From Brasenia schreberi (taxonomy: Eukaryota > Streptophyta > Magnoliopsida > Nymphaeales > Cabombaceae), in NCBI GenBank assembly GCA_036023115.1, contig JAYKKT010000059.1, positions 1,950,501 to 2,014,500 of the forward strand: DNA of 64,000 nucleotides. Direction: 5' to 3'. Below are positions 1-13,756 of the stretch, piece after piece. Both the position numbers and the translations under genes were made by a program. Every line of letters starts with the position of its first letter. The stretch's first letter is position 1. Below the pieces are notes generated by a model. The model worked only from the letters and a program-made list of their open reading frames with translations, did no database searches and was not told where the DNA came from.

Positions 1-221
1 GAAAACAAATCATCTTAAGCCAAGTTAGATAATCATGAATAGATCTGCCTATTAGCTTGCGAATATTGTAAATTAGTTCCATGGCTGAGGAATGAATAAC
101 CATGCCAACCAAGGACATGATAACCAAGAACTGCGACTCAAGTATTTATTAACCTTGTTCAAAGATTATAAACTCTTCTGCACATTATCTTTGTTTTTCC
201 AAATTCTACTTCTAGCTGTAC

Positions 222-2071
222 CTTGGGTTGTAAAAGACTTGAAACATGCCTTTTGTTGACAAAGCATTAGCTGCTGGAGAAAGAATACTGAGTTGCAAAC
301 CCTGAGAACAAAGAACGGAATATGGAACTGAGTTCGGGGGCCTACTTGCTCTCCTAATCCCAAGTCTCAATTCTCCATGTTCACCCCTGCAGAAAGAAAA
401 AACTTAATAAACTTATCCAAGCCTAGTATACTAAGATACTGGAAGATCAGGTGTACCTCAAAAATAAAACTGCATCTCCGGAAACAAGACCTTTCTGATT
501 GACAAAAATACTCCATCCAGTTGTGAGCAAATGCCTACGCGGCTGACCTAACAAGTTCAGCAAGTCATTCATAAAAAAAAATTAGCAGGAGAAGAAGAAA
601 ATTTTGTTTTGGTTATGATGCGGAACAAATATCAAGAGGCAAATATTTTTTTCATAACAATGATGGCGTTGCAGAAACAATATCAACCTCTGTAAATATG
701 ACGAAACTTCCACTGTGTGCCATGTAAATCTTTGGCGACAAGCTCCTGAGAAGGTCTTTGCTGACTGTAGTCCTGCACCACAATTCGGACTGACATGACA
801 GTTGTACCAATGGGTCCTAAGTGGTTCTGTTTGAACATGTCAAGGGTATAACATGATCACTAGAAAGAACAGAGTGCAAGCATATTTTGATTGCCGATGA
901 CAATTAAGCTGAGTGAGAAGCATTAGTTATACTTCACACACACGAGCGTGCATGCGCACAACATACAGACAGAATTCAACAACAAAAATTAACTCACAAG
1001 AGGTGGGAAACAGTCTTCAGCAGCTCTTCTAGGAACTGAAAATCCCCCGTGTGTGCTCGTATCTGATGCAGTCAAGGTCTTACAGAACATGTGAGGAATC
1101 GTTTTGCACAATATCTCCGAACCACTTTCCTCTTCCTCCTCTAAGTTCTTGTCAAATACCTCTATTGGCTTAAAGGAAGAAAAACACCAAATATTCACAT
1201 TTAGCAGAGTTTATATATTGGCTTTGCAATGATATTTCACTTACATAGTTGCATATAAAAAGAATGAAAGCGATTCGGGAAAAGAGGCTAACACATGGCC
1301 AAAAAAAGTACTAACAAGCATAGTGTCATCAACTGCAAGATCGAAAAAATGGGCAGAAAATAATGACAGGGCATACTTATCGCAGGTTTGGTACAAGCAG
1401 AGAACCAAATTGCAGAGTTCCATATCACAAACTAAGCACCGACATCACGGGAAGTCAATTCCAAGAAAGTATGTCAAACTATTTTCTTATACAAAAAGTT
1501 TTACCAAAATTCAACCAAGGCCAATTTGCTTGAGAATAGGAGACAAAAGACAACCAACCGAAAATGTGCGTGTTGTGAAATTTACCTCTAGTTCAGGAAG
1601 AAGCGTGACCTGAGCATAGACGTCATCATTTTCTTGATCAGCCTGCACCAAAATGAACCGTAAAAATCAAATAAAAGCAACAATAAAGGCAACTACAACA
1701 CAAAAGGGATTGTTGGTATCCCTGAAACTCACATGAAGATTGACATCAAGAACTTTGCAGACAATCTGAGGAGGAAGATCATAAGTGGGCATTCGAACTA
1801 GCTGGTGCTCCAAACTCCTGAAGCATGAAGGAGCAGCCAAAACCTGCTCTAAGTGGCCTTGTGGGAAGTACACTACAGTGTGTCCCTTCTTTGGGAGATA
1901 GATGAGAGGGCCAGCACAAGCATGCCATAGCTCCAAGCAGATTGAACCACTACCACTTCCACTGCTGATACCACTGTTTGAGGTCGTCGTATTTGTACAG
2001 CAAGAGGCAGCAGAATCGGAGGAGCAACAATTCTTGTCAACAACTACGGAACTGTTGAGATCAATTTCCAT
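222..2071 (-). CDS. ARF4: Auxin response factor, ARF3/ARF4 clade (ARF4-like); 3' part beyond window
   Basis: Nuclear transcription factor that binds auxin response elements. Six coding exons are read on the minus strand: 1733-2071, 1586-1642, 998-1168, 688-772, 457-547 and 222-386. All borders are GT-AG and the phases agree throughout. The protein starts MEIDLN, followed by a Ser-rich stretch and then [12 protein letters not shown] and [11 protein letters not shown] (dimerisation region). The B3 DNA-binding domain follows, with [34 protein letters not shown] and [14 protein letters not shown]. The last visible exon ([16 protein letters not shown] ... [13 protein letters not shown]) resembles ARF4 more than ARF3, which I judge from memory of the families. 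Exon 6 ends in phase 2 at 222. No continuation was found in 1-221, so the rest lies to the left. Known family regulation by tasiARF acts on a region outside this window. Confidence 0.9.
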
Positions 2072-2225
2072 AATACCCTTTGCTCCCTGAATCTTACACA
2101 GGTTCCTTACTCAAGCAACACTAGCTCATATCCACAAACAGAGAAGTCAGGTTCTTCCTTGCTCATGCTTGAGGGGCTTTCCATCTTCATGTCAGAACTT
2201 CTCTCACACACACACACGCAGTGAC

Positions 2226-2284
2226 GCAGAGAGAGAGAGAGAGAGGGGTGGTCCTTGGTTTTTTTGGTTGGCTAGCTATTTAAC
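2226..2284 (-). promoter_or_regulatory. Candidate ARF4 core promoter and CT-rich leader
   Basis: On the minus strand a TATA-like TTAAATA lies near 2277-2283, and a (CT)n tract at about 2226-2245 lies roughly 160 bases upstream of the ARF start codon. CT-rich 5' leaders are common in plants. No transcription start can be read from sequence alone. Confidence 0.3.
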
Positions 2285-2309
2285 CGCGTGGTTATGGACG
2301 AGCAGACAA

Positions 2310-4270
2310 TCGTACGTTGCTGCTTTTTCTTTGTTTTGTATTTGCACGTAGCCCCTTCTGAAATTATGATTTTGGTTCATAACCCGTTTAGGTTTTCTAT
2401 TTTCAGAAAGGCCCTATCTTTTTTTATGTGTTTATCAATTTTTTTCCTTTGTCATGCTCAACTCATGAATCATGAATGTCTGCTTTTCTCATTTGCTAGA
2501 CTTTTGACAGAGCACTACGACTGAGCACCAAACAATAGGTTTTGTTAGCCATGTCATGGCTTCTCAAGCTTTGTATTCTTTTTCAGGTAGGGGCATACCT
2601 ATACCGGGGCACCGCCAAATTGAACTCTGGACCTCCTCTTTTATGACAAAGGCCGCTTACAAGTGCAAGCCGACGTATCAAACCTTCAAGCCTTGGTTGA
2701 ACAATAACAACAACCAAACCTTTTTCCTCATTAAATAGTGTAAGCTACATAGATTCTTTGTCACCATAAAGCTCAATGGGTAACTATTTTGGTAGCTAAC
2801 TCAAACCTTGGTTGTACATGTCACTGGGTTCCTTGAATAAGAAATCAATAAATCAAAATGCTGAATCAGAAAAATGCAGTTCGGCATTACCACTGAAATG
2901 CTTTCGCTTTCGGCCATGAGGTGTGTGTCAAGGTAACAACAATGGTAACATATACATCAATTTTGAAGTGACGTTCTGGTGCACCTTTCCTTCACCATTT
3001 AGGGCCACTAAAGCATGCTTATCTTTGCTCAAAGTTTACCTTGAAGTTGATTTCTTATGATAAAGAAGCGTTGTTAGCACCAAAAGTGAAACCATGATGA
3101 TGGTTTAGTGAAGAACCAAAAGAAAGAAAATCCAACAGGCATATTGAAAAAATACTTTTCCATGTGCCTCTCTCAAACAAAACTAGTTAATATAGGAGCC
3201 ACGGAAAATATAACCACAAAAGAATTATTTATCTTTTTCAAACTGTTGCCTTCTCGTTCCTCCAAGTTAGTTGTTCTTTTCTTTCTTTTCGTTACGATCA
3301 AGTTTGTTGTTAAAATCAGGACAGAATTTTCTTTTTGAGAATAAATAACAGGAAAGAGTTGATGCCATATTAAGCATTAAAATAAGCCATATACTATCAT
3401 TATCATCATCATTATGACGGTGGTGGTGGCGGCGGCAATGCAACGGCTAACGACCAGCATGAAACCACCGTGTGAGTCATGATTCAAGAACTTGTAGGGT
3501 TTGCTTTAGAACGACTCTAAGCTCTGCGAAAGCAAGGCCTATTCTCTATCCATTAGCCTTTCCACTTCCCAACCAGTTGGAACCAGCAAGTCTTGCATGA
3601 ACTGAGTAAAGAAGACTAGCAACTTAATCTAGCCTTCATGCGAAACTCGGAGGCTAGGAACGCCGACCGCCCATAGAACCCACTTCAAACAATCCAGATT
3701 TAGGTACTTCGTGTTGGTTTGTGTCCTTTAACATCAATCTTGTTTCTCACTCATGGTCGTTAGCCTACGTTGTAGGGCTCTTGACTTGTGTGTTGTAGAC
3801 CTCAAGTTCGACTCCCATGGCGTGCATACCCGGTCCTCGGCCTCCCGTTGTGCCCAGAAGAAGAAAATAAAACTGGGTTTTTGTTCAAGTTAATGATGGC
3901 TGATTGTGCCTTAACGACTCTCTCTCTCTCTCTCAACGTTACAAATTGATGTACCTAACCCGAGCTAGGCTCATCTGGTCCTCCTTGTGTGCATGCTGCT
4001 GAACAAGGCACACAGGCTTGAAAGCTAATTTTTGGAACTTATATTTGGGGTAAAATTTTTAAAAACGCATGCAATTGGGATGAAGATGGGCTTAGGCTTA
4101 TCTTCTTGAGCTTTGGGAAGCTCGGCTGCAAGGAAAAGCAAAAGGCAACAAGGACTTTAAATTGTACAGTTGTGTTAAATGCTCATTTGTTCGCATTCAG
4201 CATTCAGCTCCTTGATGTTGAAAGTGAAACGACTTTAATCCTAGAATTGATCCATCGTTTGAATGAGTCC
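2310..4270. other. Intergenic spacer, no gene seen
   Basis: No coding signal on either strand. About 2575-2710 looks like an old tRNA-SINE-type scrap on the minus strand (a motif of the type CCAGAGTTCAA). The rest is AT-rich filler with short GGT/GGC runs near 3420. Confidence 0.5.
3752..3850 (+). repeat. SINE-like fragment with B-box motif
   Basis: A motif resembling an RNA polymerase III B box (AAGTTCGACTCCC) near 3803 is followed by GGCGTGCATACCCGG and then GGCC. The same order, B-box-like motif then GTGCATCTGGCTCCGGCC-type text, recurs near 12170 and 58430, so this is probably a dispersed tRNA-derived SINE. Ends are not defined. Confidence 0.35.
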
Positions 4271-4278
4271 TCTCTCTC

Positions 4279-4316
<38 letters not shown>

Positions 4317-4508
4317 TGTATAGAGAGAGAGTAACTGGATTCTGCTCACTTATGTTATGTTTACTCATGTATACTTATTATTTTTTAATGACATGAGTAT
4401 AATTTAAAAATCTCTATTTTTTTTTAAAAAGATAACAATGTTAAAGGCAACGATCGAACATGAGTAGACATTATCAAGTGTGGTCCAATCACTATATATA
4501 TATATATG
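4271..4508. mobile_element. MITE-like repeat with microsatellite ends
   Basis: The left end is (CT)n(TA)n(GA)n followed by GTAACTGGATTCTGCTCAC. The right end reads GTGTGGTCCAATCAC followed by (TA)n, so the two ends are inverted versions of one motif. The AT-rich middle contains ATGACATGAGTATAATTT. Similar ends and middle occur three times in a row at 51.6-52.2 kb. The inverted ends and short size suggest a non-autonomous DNA element, but I could not fix a target duplication. Confidence 0.45.
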
Positions 4509-5401
4509 AAAGAGAGACATGAATTATATACAAGGGATATGAGTTTATAGGAGAATAATCACACCAAACCTAGGGAAAGAACTCTATTGTGCTGAATTTG
4601 GCTCATGATAAGCTTATTTATTCCGTTTACAGTTTTGATGGACTTGCAAGTAGAACATGCTTGAGCGGTATGCGTTTGGTTTGGCTTAGCATGCATAAGC
4701 TCATGAAGTATATATAAAAACGTGCGTTTAGTTCTAAGGAGCTCTAATAAGTTTGTTTGTGGACATATATTCTTAGAAAACCATGTTAAGTTCACTAATT
4801 GCATGTAATTAAATGATCAAATCTTTCAGTTCTACAATTAAAAAATAAACTTCTGACTTAATTTGTATATGGACAATCAAGATTTCCGTGAAAAACATAT
4901 TCCTTCTTTTTTTTTTTGGTAGCACGTGGAGGCTGAAGGCAGATGCAAACCCCGGCGAAAAATACGTGCTAACTCTAATTAACCAGCAGCTCATGTTCGT
5001 ATTATCTAACTTGACTCATGTTTGATTCATGTTTGGCTCAACTATATGAAGCTATGAGTTGAACATCAACAAGATTTTGAGTTGAAAGCAAGCCATGAAC
5101 AGCTCCTATGCGTTTCATTCTGCTCGTTTCCCGGCCCTAGCCGTACTGGTCATGATCACCCATCTTAAACCAAATTTTCACTTAAACTATATTATTTTCA
5201 TGAACAGTTAAACATCTCCACTATTCAACTAAATCCACTCAAATATTTTGGATTTTAAATTAAAAATCATTTAATATACTCATATACATTAAATATTAAA
5301 TATTAAGTACAAAAATTATAATAGTACCTTTTACTTTTTAAATTTAAATCTTCATTGTTGATGTAAGAAAATTTTGAACGTATTTAAAAACATGTGTATA
5401 C

Positions 5402-5404
<3 letters not shown>

Positions 5405-5497
<93 letters not shown>

Positions 5498-5500
5498 GGA
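5405..5500. repeat. Compound microsatellite (CT)n(TA)n(GA)n
   Basis: About 24 CT units, then about 15 TA units, then about 8 GA units. The whole tract is self-complementary and could form a long hairpin. The open frames across it are low-complexity artefacts. Confidence 0.95.
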
Positions 5501-5671
5501 GAGAAATAAGTGTGTGTTGGCTCAGTTGTGATTTCCTACGACTTTTTGGCAGAAGATTTTGGAGTCTGTCCGTTGGTAGGGCTCTGTTTGGTCCTATGCG
5601 TCTGTTGTGGCCACAAGTTCATGTCGTGCTCAAACCGCCTTGCTTTTTTGCTTCTTTTCCGTGATGCCCTT

Positions 5672-5674
<3 letters not shown>

Positions 5675-5741
<67 letters not shown>
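5675..5741. repeat. (AT)n microsatellite
   Basis: Uninterrupted AT dinucleotide run of about 33 units. Confidence 0.95.
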
Positions 5742-5742
<1 letters not shown>

Positions 5743-7516
5743 CTAAAAATATCGTTTTAAATGACTAACAAAGAGTAGTTTGGCTCTGGTAAGAAAATCA
5801 GGACGTATTCACGGTGGGGAGTGGAGCTGTGAAATGAGCAGCACAAGCTTAGCTGGGCAGTGACAGACATACATTGAGGCAAGGTGGGGCGGCACCTCCA
5901 TCTGAACTTTCTAAAACGAACGAAAAAGTTATAGGCACGGTTAAATCCATGGCTACTATACATAGTTTGTCAACCTTAAATGGTCGAATAGATAGTTTAT
6001 CCCGGCTCCAAGTAAAATTTGAGATCCACCGAGACTGCCCCTATGGCTAGGCATGTTCATCTTATTTGTGGCTTGTGTGGTTTGCTCAACCTAGCATCAA
6101 GGTGAGCTGCCAGTTACTGGACAAGCCAAATATGAGCTTGCTCATTTTTTTTAAAGAACCTTAAATTTTTTAGTAAGTTCATTGGGAAAATTGGAATCCT
6201 TGCTCACCTAAGTTGAAAATTAGCTTTTGAACACATTGTTCATTGTAAGATTGAAACTTTAAACTCATTAAAGCATATTCTCTTAAAACAAATGAAAAAA
6301 CTATAGGGACGATTGAGTCCATGACCACTATACAGACTTCGTCCTACTTAGTTGAATAGGCACTTCGCTCTACCTTACGAAAAATTCTAAGTCCGACACT
6401 GGTGACACCTATAGAGATGTTATTAGAGACACTAATTGAAGATAAAGTGAGAGAAACCTGATAAAAAGGATTTGAGCATTTAGAAAGGCGAACTAGTGAA
6501 AACAAGGAATATCATATGTACTCATTCAACCAAAACAAGCCTATATCATTGACTAAGAGCAATTTGGCACTACAAGGTGCAGGATCTCCAGAGTAGAAAC
6601 ACCAGACCATATGTGTCGTCCATCTGAAAGACATACGATGGTGATGAAAACCTGCTGTATGATCTGACCATACCGCAGCAGACTGATTTTCTCTACTAGT
6701 CAGTCGGACCATTCACGGGGGCAGTGCACTTCATGCACACACATCCCTCACTAACCGACACCAGATTTGGGGCCTACGAGCAAACTGCATTCAGTAAAAT
6801 CCTTTTCTCTTTAATGCTGTTGCTCAAGTCAAAGAGTGCATTGATGTAATCTCAAAACATGTATCTCTGTAGTTGAAAAGGAAAAGGTTAGAGATTGATG
6901 AAGATTCCTTTGTATCATGTGGATATCGACACTAGCAATTCTCATAGTAACTGTCGTGTGTGAGATTTCCTTGTTTGGCCACAGAAGATGAACATTATAA
7001 GATGAAATGATTCATCAATGCTCTTTGATATAGAAATGAAGGATGTGAAAGGCGCCTTTTATATGAGCAAAACAGACGGGAATAACCGCGAAATTCACTG
7101 TGATTCTTTTACAGATAAAGGAGACCATGGGTCATGGCTATCAAAACCAAGAATGCACAAAGTCAATATGTGGCAGTTTCGGCAAACCGTGCAGATCGAA
7201 TTGCCATTGTCTATTTAACCAATATCATGTTTTCTTCTTTTACAACAGGGACAATGAAGTCAGGTTTGTATGCCCCAGGTTTCGAGTTCACGATCCTCAT
7301 CTTGTGTTTCGAGTCCCCTGACAGGTGAGCTAATGCTCTTAGTACACCAATATGATGTTTTTATAGTATAATGTAAATATTATATGCATCTGTAAGATCA
7401 GCCATACTCTATGCATGTCTGTGGCACGTGCAAAGACGAGGTCGATGCGTTTGGATAGTCTCCTTCTAATACTGAATTACCTATAATATATAACTCTTTT
7501 TCTTTCCACAGCTTTT
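5742..7516. other. Intergenic spacer with a diverged repeat pair
   Basis: No gene seen. About 5906-6050 and 6288-6415 align with each other (shared text around GAAAAAACTATAGG, then GTCCATG and ACTATACA), so they are two diverged copies of one repeat. The short open frames at 6.5 and 7.1 kb match nothing I recognise. Confidence 0.4.
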
Positions 7517-7528
7517 CTAATACTGAAT

Positions 7529-7530
7529 TT

Positions 7531-7574
<44 letters not shown>

Positions 7575-7575
7575 C

Positions 7576-7640
<65 letters not shown>

Positions 7641-7655
7641 TATATATATATACAC

Positions 7656-7697
<42 letters not shown>

Positions 7698-7714
7698 ATA
7701 TATATACACATATA

Positions 7715-7767
<53 letters not shown>
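7529..7767. repeat. Imperfect (TA)n tract with CA interruptions
   Basis: About 240 bases of TA repeats broken at intervals by TACATA and TACACA. Apparent proteins made only of Ile/Tyr across it are artefacts. Confidence 0.95.
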
Positions 7768-7772
<5 letters not shown>

Positions 7773-8159
7773 TGGTTGAGAGTTGGTAGAAAAAAGTTGG
7801 GTATATAGTGGAAGGAGTTAAAAAAGATTGTAAAGAAGGTGTCGTTAAAACTGGTGCAATGGGCTGTCCACATCAGAATAGCCCCTCGAGATTCATGCCG
7901 AGCTTGTCTGCTGAAAAGCACACGCGTAGCTTCTGCCTCTGCCTCGCTTATTTAATGGGGCCTATTGGCCACCCTCTATTTATGGGTGCTTTATTTGACA
8001 CGTCAATTTCTTCTTTTTGCAGAGACAAAACAATAGGAAAAGTCATTGCGTTTCTGTTTTATGTAGTAAAGGAAAGACGTTTGCCTCTCTGCCCTCGTTT
8101 GAATCCAGTTAGTATCCGAGTCCTATAGTAAAAATAACTTTAAAGGGACGTACAAATCT

Positions 8160-8700
8160 GATTCATGGAGGCTTGAAAACCATGCAAGATGTCAAATTTA
8201 AGTTGTTTTCTGACTATGAATATGTTGAAAATGTCTTTACAGAAGCTTGGAAACCATGTTAAAGATCAGTTTGAGCTGGAATCTGATATTGGAGATGCAT
8301 CGTCATATGATAGGAAGGGCACAAAAGCCTCTCTCAACAGTTCGTTTCCACTTCCGGCATTCTTGACCACCGGAATTTAGTAAGGCGACCATTCTAACTA
8401 CCGGAAAATTGGGAACCGCACTGCAGAAACCGTCAGATAATCCGGTAGTGTATGGTGGAAATTTCAAATTGAGTTGGTATCTGACAATGAGGACGTACAC
8501 ATTCAAGTTACAGAAGCTTGAGAATCCATGTAAAATGCCAACTTCAATTGGTATTTGATAAGGTTGGATGTAAAAATTCAAGTTAAGGAAGATTGAGAAA
8601 ACATGTAAAATGTCAATCTGAGCTGGTATCTGACAGTGGGGGTGAAAGAATCAAGTTAAAGCATGAAAGCCATGTAAAATATCCACTCACTGAAAAGAAG
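8160..8700. repeat. Degenerate tandem repeat, about 75-bp unit
   Basis: Two clean units run 8509-8583 (75 bp) and 8584-8656 (73 bp). More diverged copies lie at about 8160-8237, 8238-8310, 8449-8508 and 8657-8700, with about 140 bp of unrelated sequence in between. The shared order is GAAGCTTGAGAA, CCATGTAAAATG, GAGTTGGTATCTGA, then ATTCAAGT. Stops in several units argue against coding. Confidence 0.7.
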
Positions 8701-10671
8701 GAAAACTGCAGGTATCAAATGCCACTTACCACAAAGGAGATGTGAATAGTTGATGGTTAGAATCATGTCAATAGTTCTTGTTTTGGATTCTTCAGATGTA
8801 GCAATATGTTTCATACCAACTTATGACTTCTACAACAAGGATAGCTGCCATACCATATGAAAATTCCAATTGAAATTGTACATTATCATGATAGAACCGT
8901 CACCAGGTTGGCTTCAAGCAATTATTTTTTTAATAATAGTTAAAAATCATCCCAGTTTCAATGAAATTGAAGGATCATTGGATGTACCTCGAACGAGGTT
9001 CATCTGCTGATCTTGATTTGCTATGTGAAAGTAGAAAACATATTATTCTATGAATGCTGCTTTCAGTGTTTAGATGTTCGGTGGGAATTCAAGCTTCATC
9101 AAATGATTCTTTTAAATGATAGAAAGGTGACTTATCCAGAAGGAGATCAAATTATACTATGCCAAATCGTAGCAATTTCGTCTACATTTCTGTAAGCAAA
9201 TAGAAAAACTATACGTTGGTGAAGTACAATGGCAGATATTAACATTATCATATGATGATACATCTGTTCTTATGCTAATTAATATATGTGACTTATATAA
9301 GGCTACTAGACGTGATCATTGCCTTCAGTTGCTTCCTTTATCCTCTATCATCAGCAGACAGTTCACGACCTAGATTTGCAATATCCTGACGAGAACTTGT
9401 TTTTGGTACAATGGGACACCAAAGTCAGATGAACTCCCTGAGCATTCTTCAATTTGTGAGTTGACCAGGTGAGCATTCGCTCTTTATGCTTTATGGAAAT
9501 TCAATTTATCTGCAAACCGGTAACTCAAATGCATAAGCAAATTCAGTTTAACTAGCTAGATTCATCTCAACGAAGGAAACATGTTCGAGAAGCAATAAGT
9601 GGTACAACAGAAGCCAAAGAAGAATGAGCAATAAGCCAAAAGAGGATGAGCGATTCATCTATGGATATAAAAAGCAGAAGATGAACGAGTAGCCAGAAGC
9701 AAAAGACAATAATTAGAACAGAAAATGACATAACGCACTTAAAGCATCTTTTCAACGCCTGAAATGAAGCGCGACAGTAATTTTTATCAACATCTATTAT
9801 GTACCTATTTATGAATAACAATGTCAAGTGAAGCATCACTGTTTAAACTGCAACGTAGAAAATCTCGATTTTTTTGGAAAAAGGCCTGAAGCTTCACCTT
9901 CTTTATTGGCGACTCGGTGTTGGGCAGCCCCTAGTAGATATTCATACCCCGAGCATCGAACTGTGTGACCTTCAACTGAAGGGCTCTTTGGAGTGGACCC
10001 TTCTAGCTAGCCGGGAGTGTCATGGCTAATTGCTGCAGTTTCACCCTGCTTGCAATGCAAAGTTAGCGACAAAGAACTTGCTGGGACCATGCCCCCATGT
10101 CATCCAATGATGGTTTTTCCATTATGAGAAGACATGTTTTGTATTATTTAGAGAAAAAGAAAGAAAAAAGACAAACGATACATGAAGATAGCTGTGCCGA
10201 TCTGGAGATAAAGGTGTGGATGGTTAATTTACAAAATCTTGAACAATTTTTACCTTGTGAACTTAGTCTTAAGGTTTTCTAAAATTATGCAAAGGGGTTT
10301 AGCTGGAGCTTAGGTGAAAAGAAATAACAGACCTTCTCTGATGTGTTGGAAGGAAAAGATCACAAAACATTATCTTGGCCTTTATGAGTTCAATGCTAAC
10401 ATGACACGAGATCAAGCACAATGACCTCTAATAAGTGTTGTAGAAAATTGTATGGTCTTGTTGGTGCTTGATATGGAGCCTCATTCACTCGTCAACATAA
10501 CATCAATCACAAGGAGATTCAAATAGGGCTTCATTGTAATATTTCTGTATTTATGAAGGATGGCTTAGATATACCAAGAGGCCCGTCTTCAAACCACATA
10601 GATCTTTTCTCTTTTTTCTTGTTATTTAACTGGTTTTAATTACGTAGAAAGATGATGAAAAGAATTTCAGT
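8701..10671. other. Intergenic spacer, no gene seen
   Basis: No recognisable coding sequence. About 9910-10020 resembles a SINE-type scrap on the minus strand (CGAACTGTGTGACCTTCAACTG). The remainder is AT-rich. Confidence 0.45.
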
Positions 10672-10805
10672 AAAAAAGTATAAGAAACTAAATTGTATAA
10701 ATGTTAAAAGAAAAAAAGAAAAAGACCACAAAAGTGTTGAGAGAAAACAATAAAGAATGATCTAACTTATTTTAAAGTTAACTGTTAACATGATACATGA
10801 TTTGA
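10672..10805 (+). mobile_element. Old RTE retrotransposon scrap (3' coding end)
   Basis: GACCACAAAAGTGTTG, then AACAATAAAGAATGATCTA, then GTTAACTG match in order the last coding 130 bases of the RTE element at 45-48 kb. The (GTT)n tail is missing. Confidence 0.7.
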
Positions 10806-11638
<833 letters not shown>

Positions 11639-13283
11639 AAGTTATTGAATGTGTCCTCCGTACAGTAGACATTTAATCAATGCCCTTCGTCTTCTCTTGA
11701 AAACTCTTAAAAAATTAAATTACACTCATACCACTGTGAACATGTCAAAGATATATATATATATATATATGCACACAAGATCAGTCAAGTCCAATCAGAT
11801 TTATCGTAGAGTTCGATTGCCGAGCTTAATAAAGTCCATTGTAGTTGCATCAAACTCAAGCGAGCCTAGTGAGTTGAGCTCGAGTTCCATAACTCGAACC
11901 TGAAATTGAAGCTCGCTCAAGCCAAGCATTTCTTTTAACGAGTTAGTTGAGCTTGCTTGTACTCGTACTTGTGTCATCCTATGCATAATATTGTTCCCAG
12001 CATCAGCTTCGAATCCAAGCGATTTAAAATGATTCAGAGAACTCTGCTGAGTTTGCAAATTTTTTAAAAAAGAGTTGAAAAATAGGAATAAAGATCACAG
12101 GGACATCTCTCAAAAGAATAAAAAGTGAAAATAAGGGATCATGGGGTGTCATAAGTTAAAGATCATGAGTTCAATACGAGCTGTACATCTGGCTCCGGCC
12201 ATATTATACCCTAAAAAGATAACTCATATAGATTATAATATATCACGAACGCTCTAAATTAAATCAAGATGGTCATTTGTATTATTTAATACCATATATT
12301 CCATTTTCATTTATCAGTTCAATTATCAACACGACTCCGACCCACCATTGTTCCACTAGACAAGGTAGAATCTTGCTGGTTCTTGTTATTGGCTGCTTAG
12401 AGAAGTAATCTGCTAGTGAAGTTATGTGTGGGTTAATTCATAGCTCGTTATCAAGTTGCACATTGGGATTAAATACCAGTTATCATTTTCAATTTATCAG
12501 TTCGATCACCGGCACTACTTCGACGAACCATAGTTCCTCACTCCACGACCCGAGCCATGTAAAATTTGATACGAGTAAGCATGTTTGTTAGCTTTCAATC
12601 AACCCAACTTACTAACACCATGTCTCGAAATTAACGACCTTAACTGAGATTTACTCGAGCAATATATTTAAAGCAACCTATACCTACATCTGCATATATG
12701 ATACGGGTATAAAGAGAGTGAACTGAACCTATTCCGGTGGATCTTTTTGTTATGTAAAGATGGATCATCAGTGGCGGATCTAGAAAATAGTGTTGGGGGG
12801 GCAAAGTATGTTAGGGGGATGAAGCATGTATTCAACTGTAAAATGTATCTTTTACATTGAAATCACAAAATTTCACCAGCCAAAGACTGACACTGGCCTT
12901 GCCTCTCGTCGGAGCCAGAAGACTGCCAGTGAAGAAGCTCACAGAGACCTCCTTTTCCATATTACTTTGTGAATCGTCAGACTTGGTTCTGTATAGTTTA
13001 ATTGAAAGAGTTATCTTTCTTACCAATTTTGTTTAAATTATTGATTTTTATATGTTTAAGCATATTTTGCAAATTTCTAGATTACTGAGAGTGCCAGAAA
13101 AGTTTTAATGTGGGTTGGGAAACAAGGGTATGGCCCATAATTAATGGAGCGGAGCCCAAGTTTCTGGACCTAATCAAAGCCCCTCAAAACGGATGGGGTC
13201 TCCATAGATTCTGTGGTGAATAATAAGGATAATGCATGTTTGCCTCATTATTGGAAACCTTGTGCAAAGCAAATAAAAGTAAT
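11639..13283. other. Intergenic spacer with repeat scraps
   Basis: About 11800-12060 is rich in AGCTCGAG-type words seen at many plant repeats. About 12140-12205 carries the SINE-like motif GATCATGAGTTCAA followed by GTACATCTGGCTCCGGCC. AGTGGCGGATCTAG near 12770 is a common plant repeat end. No gene seen. Confidence 0.4.

Positions 13284-13349
<66 letters not shown>
13284..13349. repeat. (CT)n microsatellite
   Basis: About 33 uninterrupted CT units. Confidence 0.95.
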
Positions 13350-13352
<3 letters not shown>

Positions 13353-13699
13353 ACCATCTCACCCCCGAGACACCGACACCAACAGAAAGACCATTGAGAA
13401 ATAGACTTGACACCAAACCGGACTGTTGGTCCTTTTACCCGGAGAAACCGAAGATGTCCTCCGGAGGTTTACACTTCACGACGTAGGTTCATATCGCATA
13501 TGCGTTGCTTGAAGGGGACCTTGCAGGTACAGATGGTATAGGATCTGGTGTTATTCATGGCTTGTTGGTTGAGCCAACATCTCGATTTTATTCAGCACGT
13601 CGTATTGCTCATTTGGACGAAGCTGAACGTAAACTCAAAAAGAGCCGATTTTATAATTGTATTCCAGTAAATATCCATCCAATTGGTTGTGTTAGCATG

Positions 13700-13700
13700 G

Positions 13701-13743
<43 letters not shown>

Positions 13744-13756
13744 AGAGAGAGAGAGT
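13700..13756. repeat. Compound microsatellite (TA)n(TG)n(AG)n
   Basis: TA run, then TG run, then a short AG run. Confidence 0.9.

Noticed and set aside
166..363. 65-codon minus-strand frame at the left edge
   Set aside because: It overlaps ARF exon 6 in a different frame. The ARF frame with splice sites is clearly the real one.
7477..7921. Open frames of 72-134 codons over the TA tract
   Set aside because: Made of Ile/Tyr/Cys repeats from TA and CA dinucleotides. These are artefacts of simple sequence.
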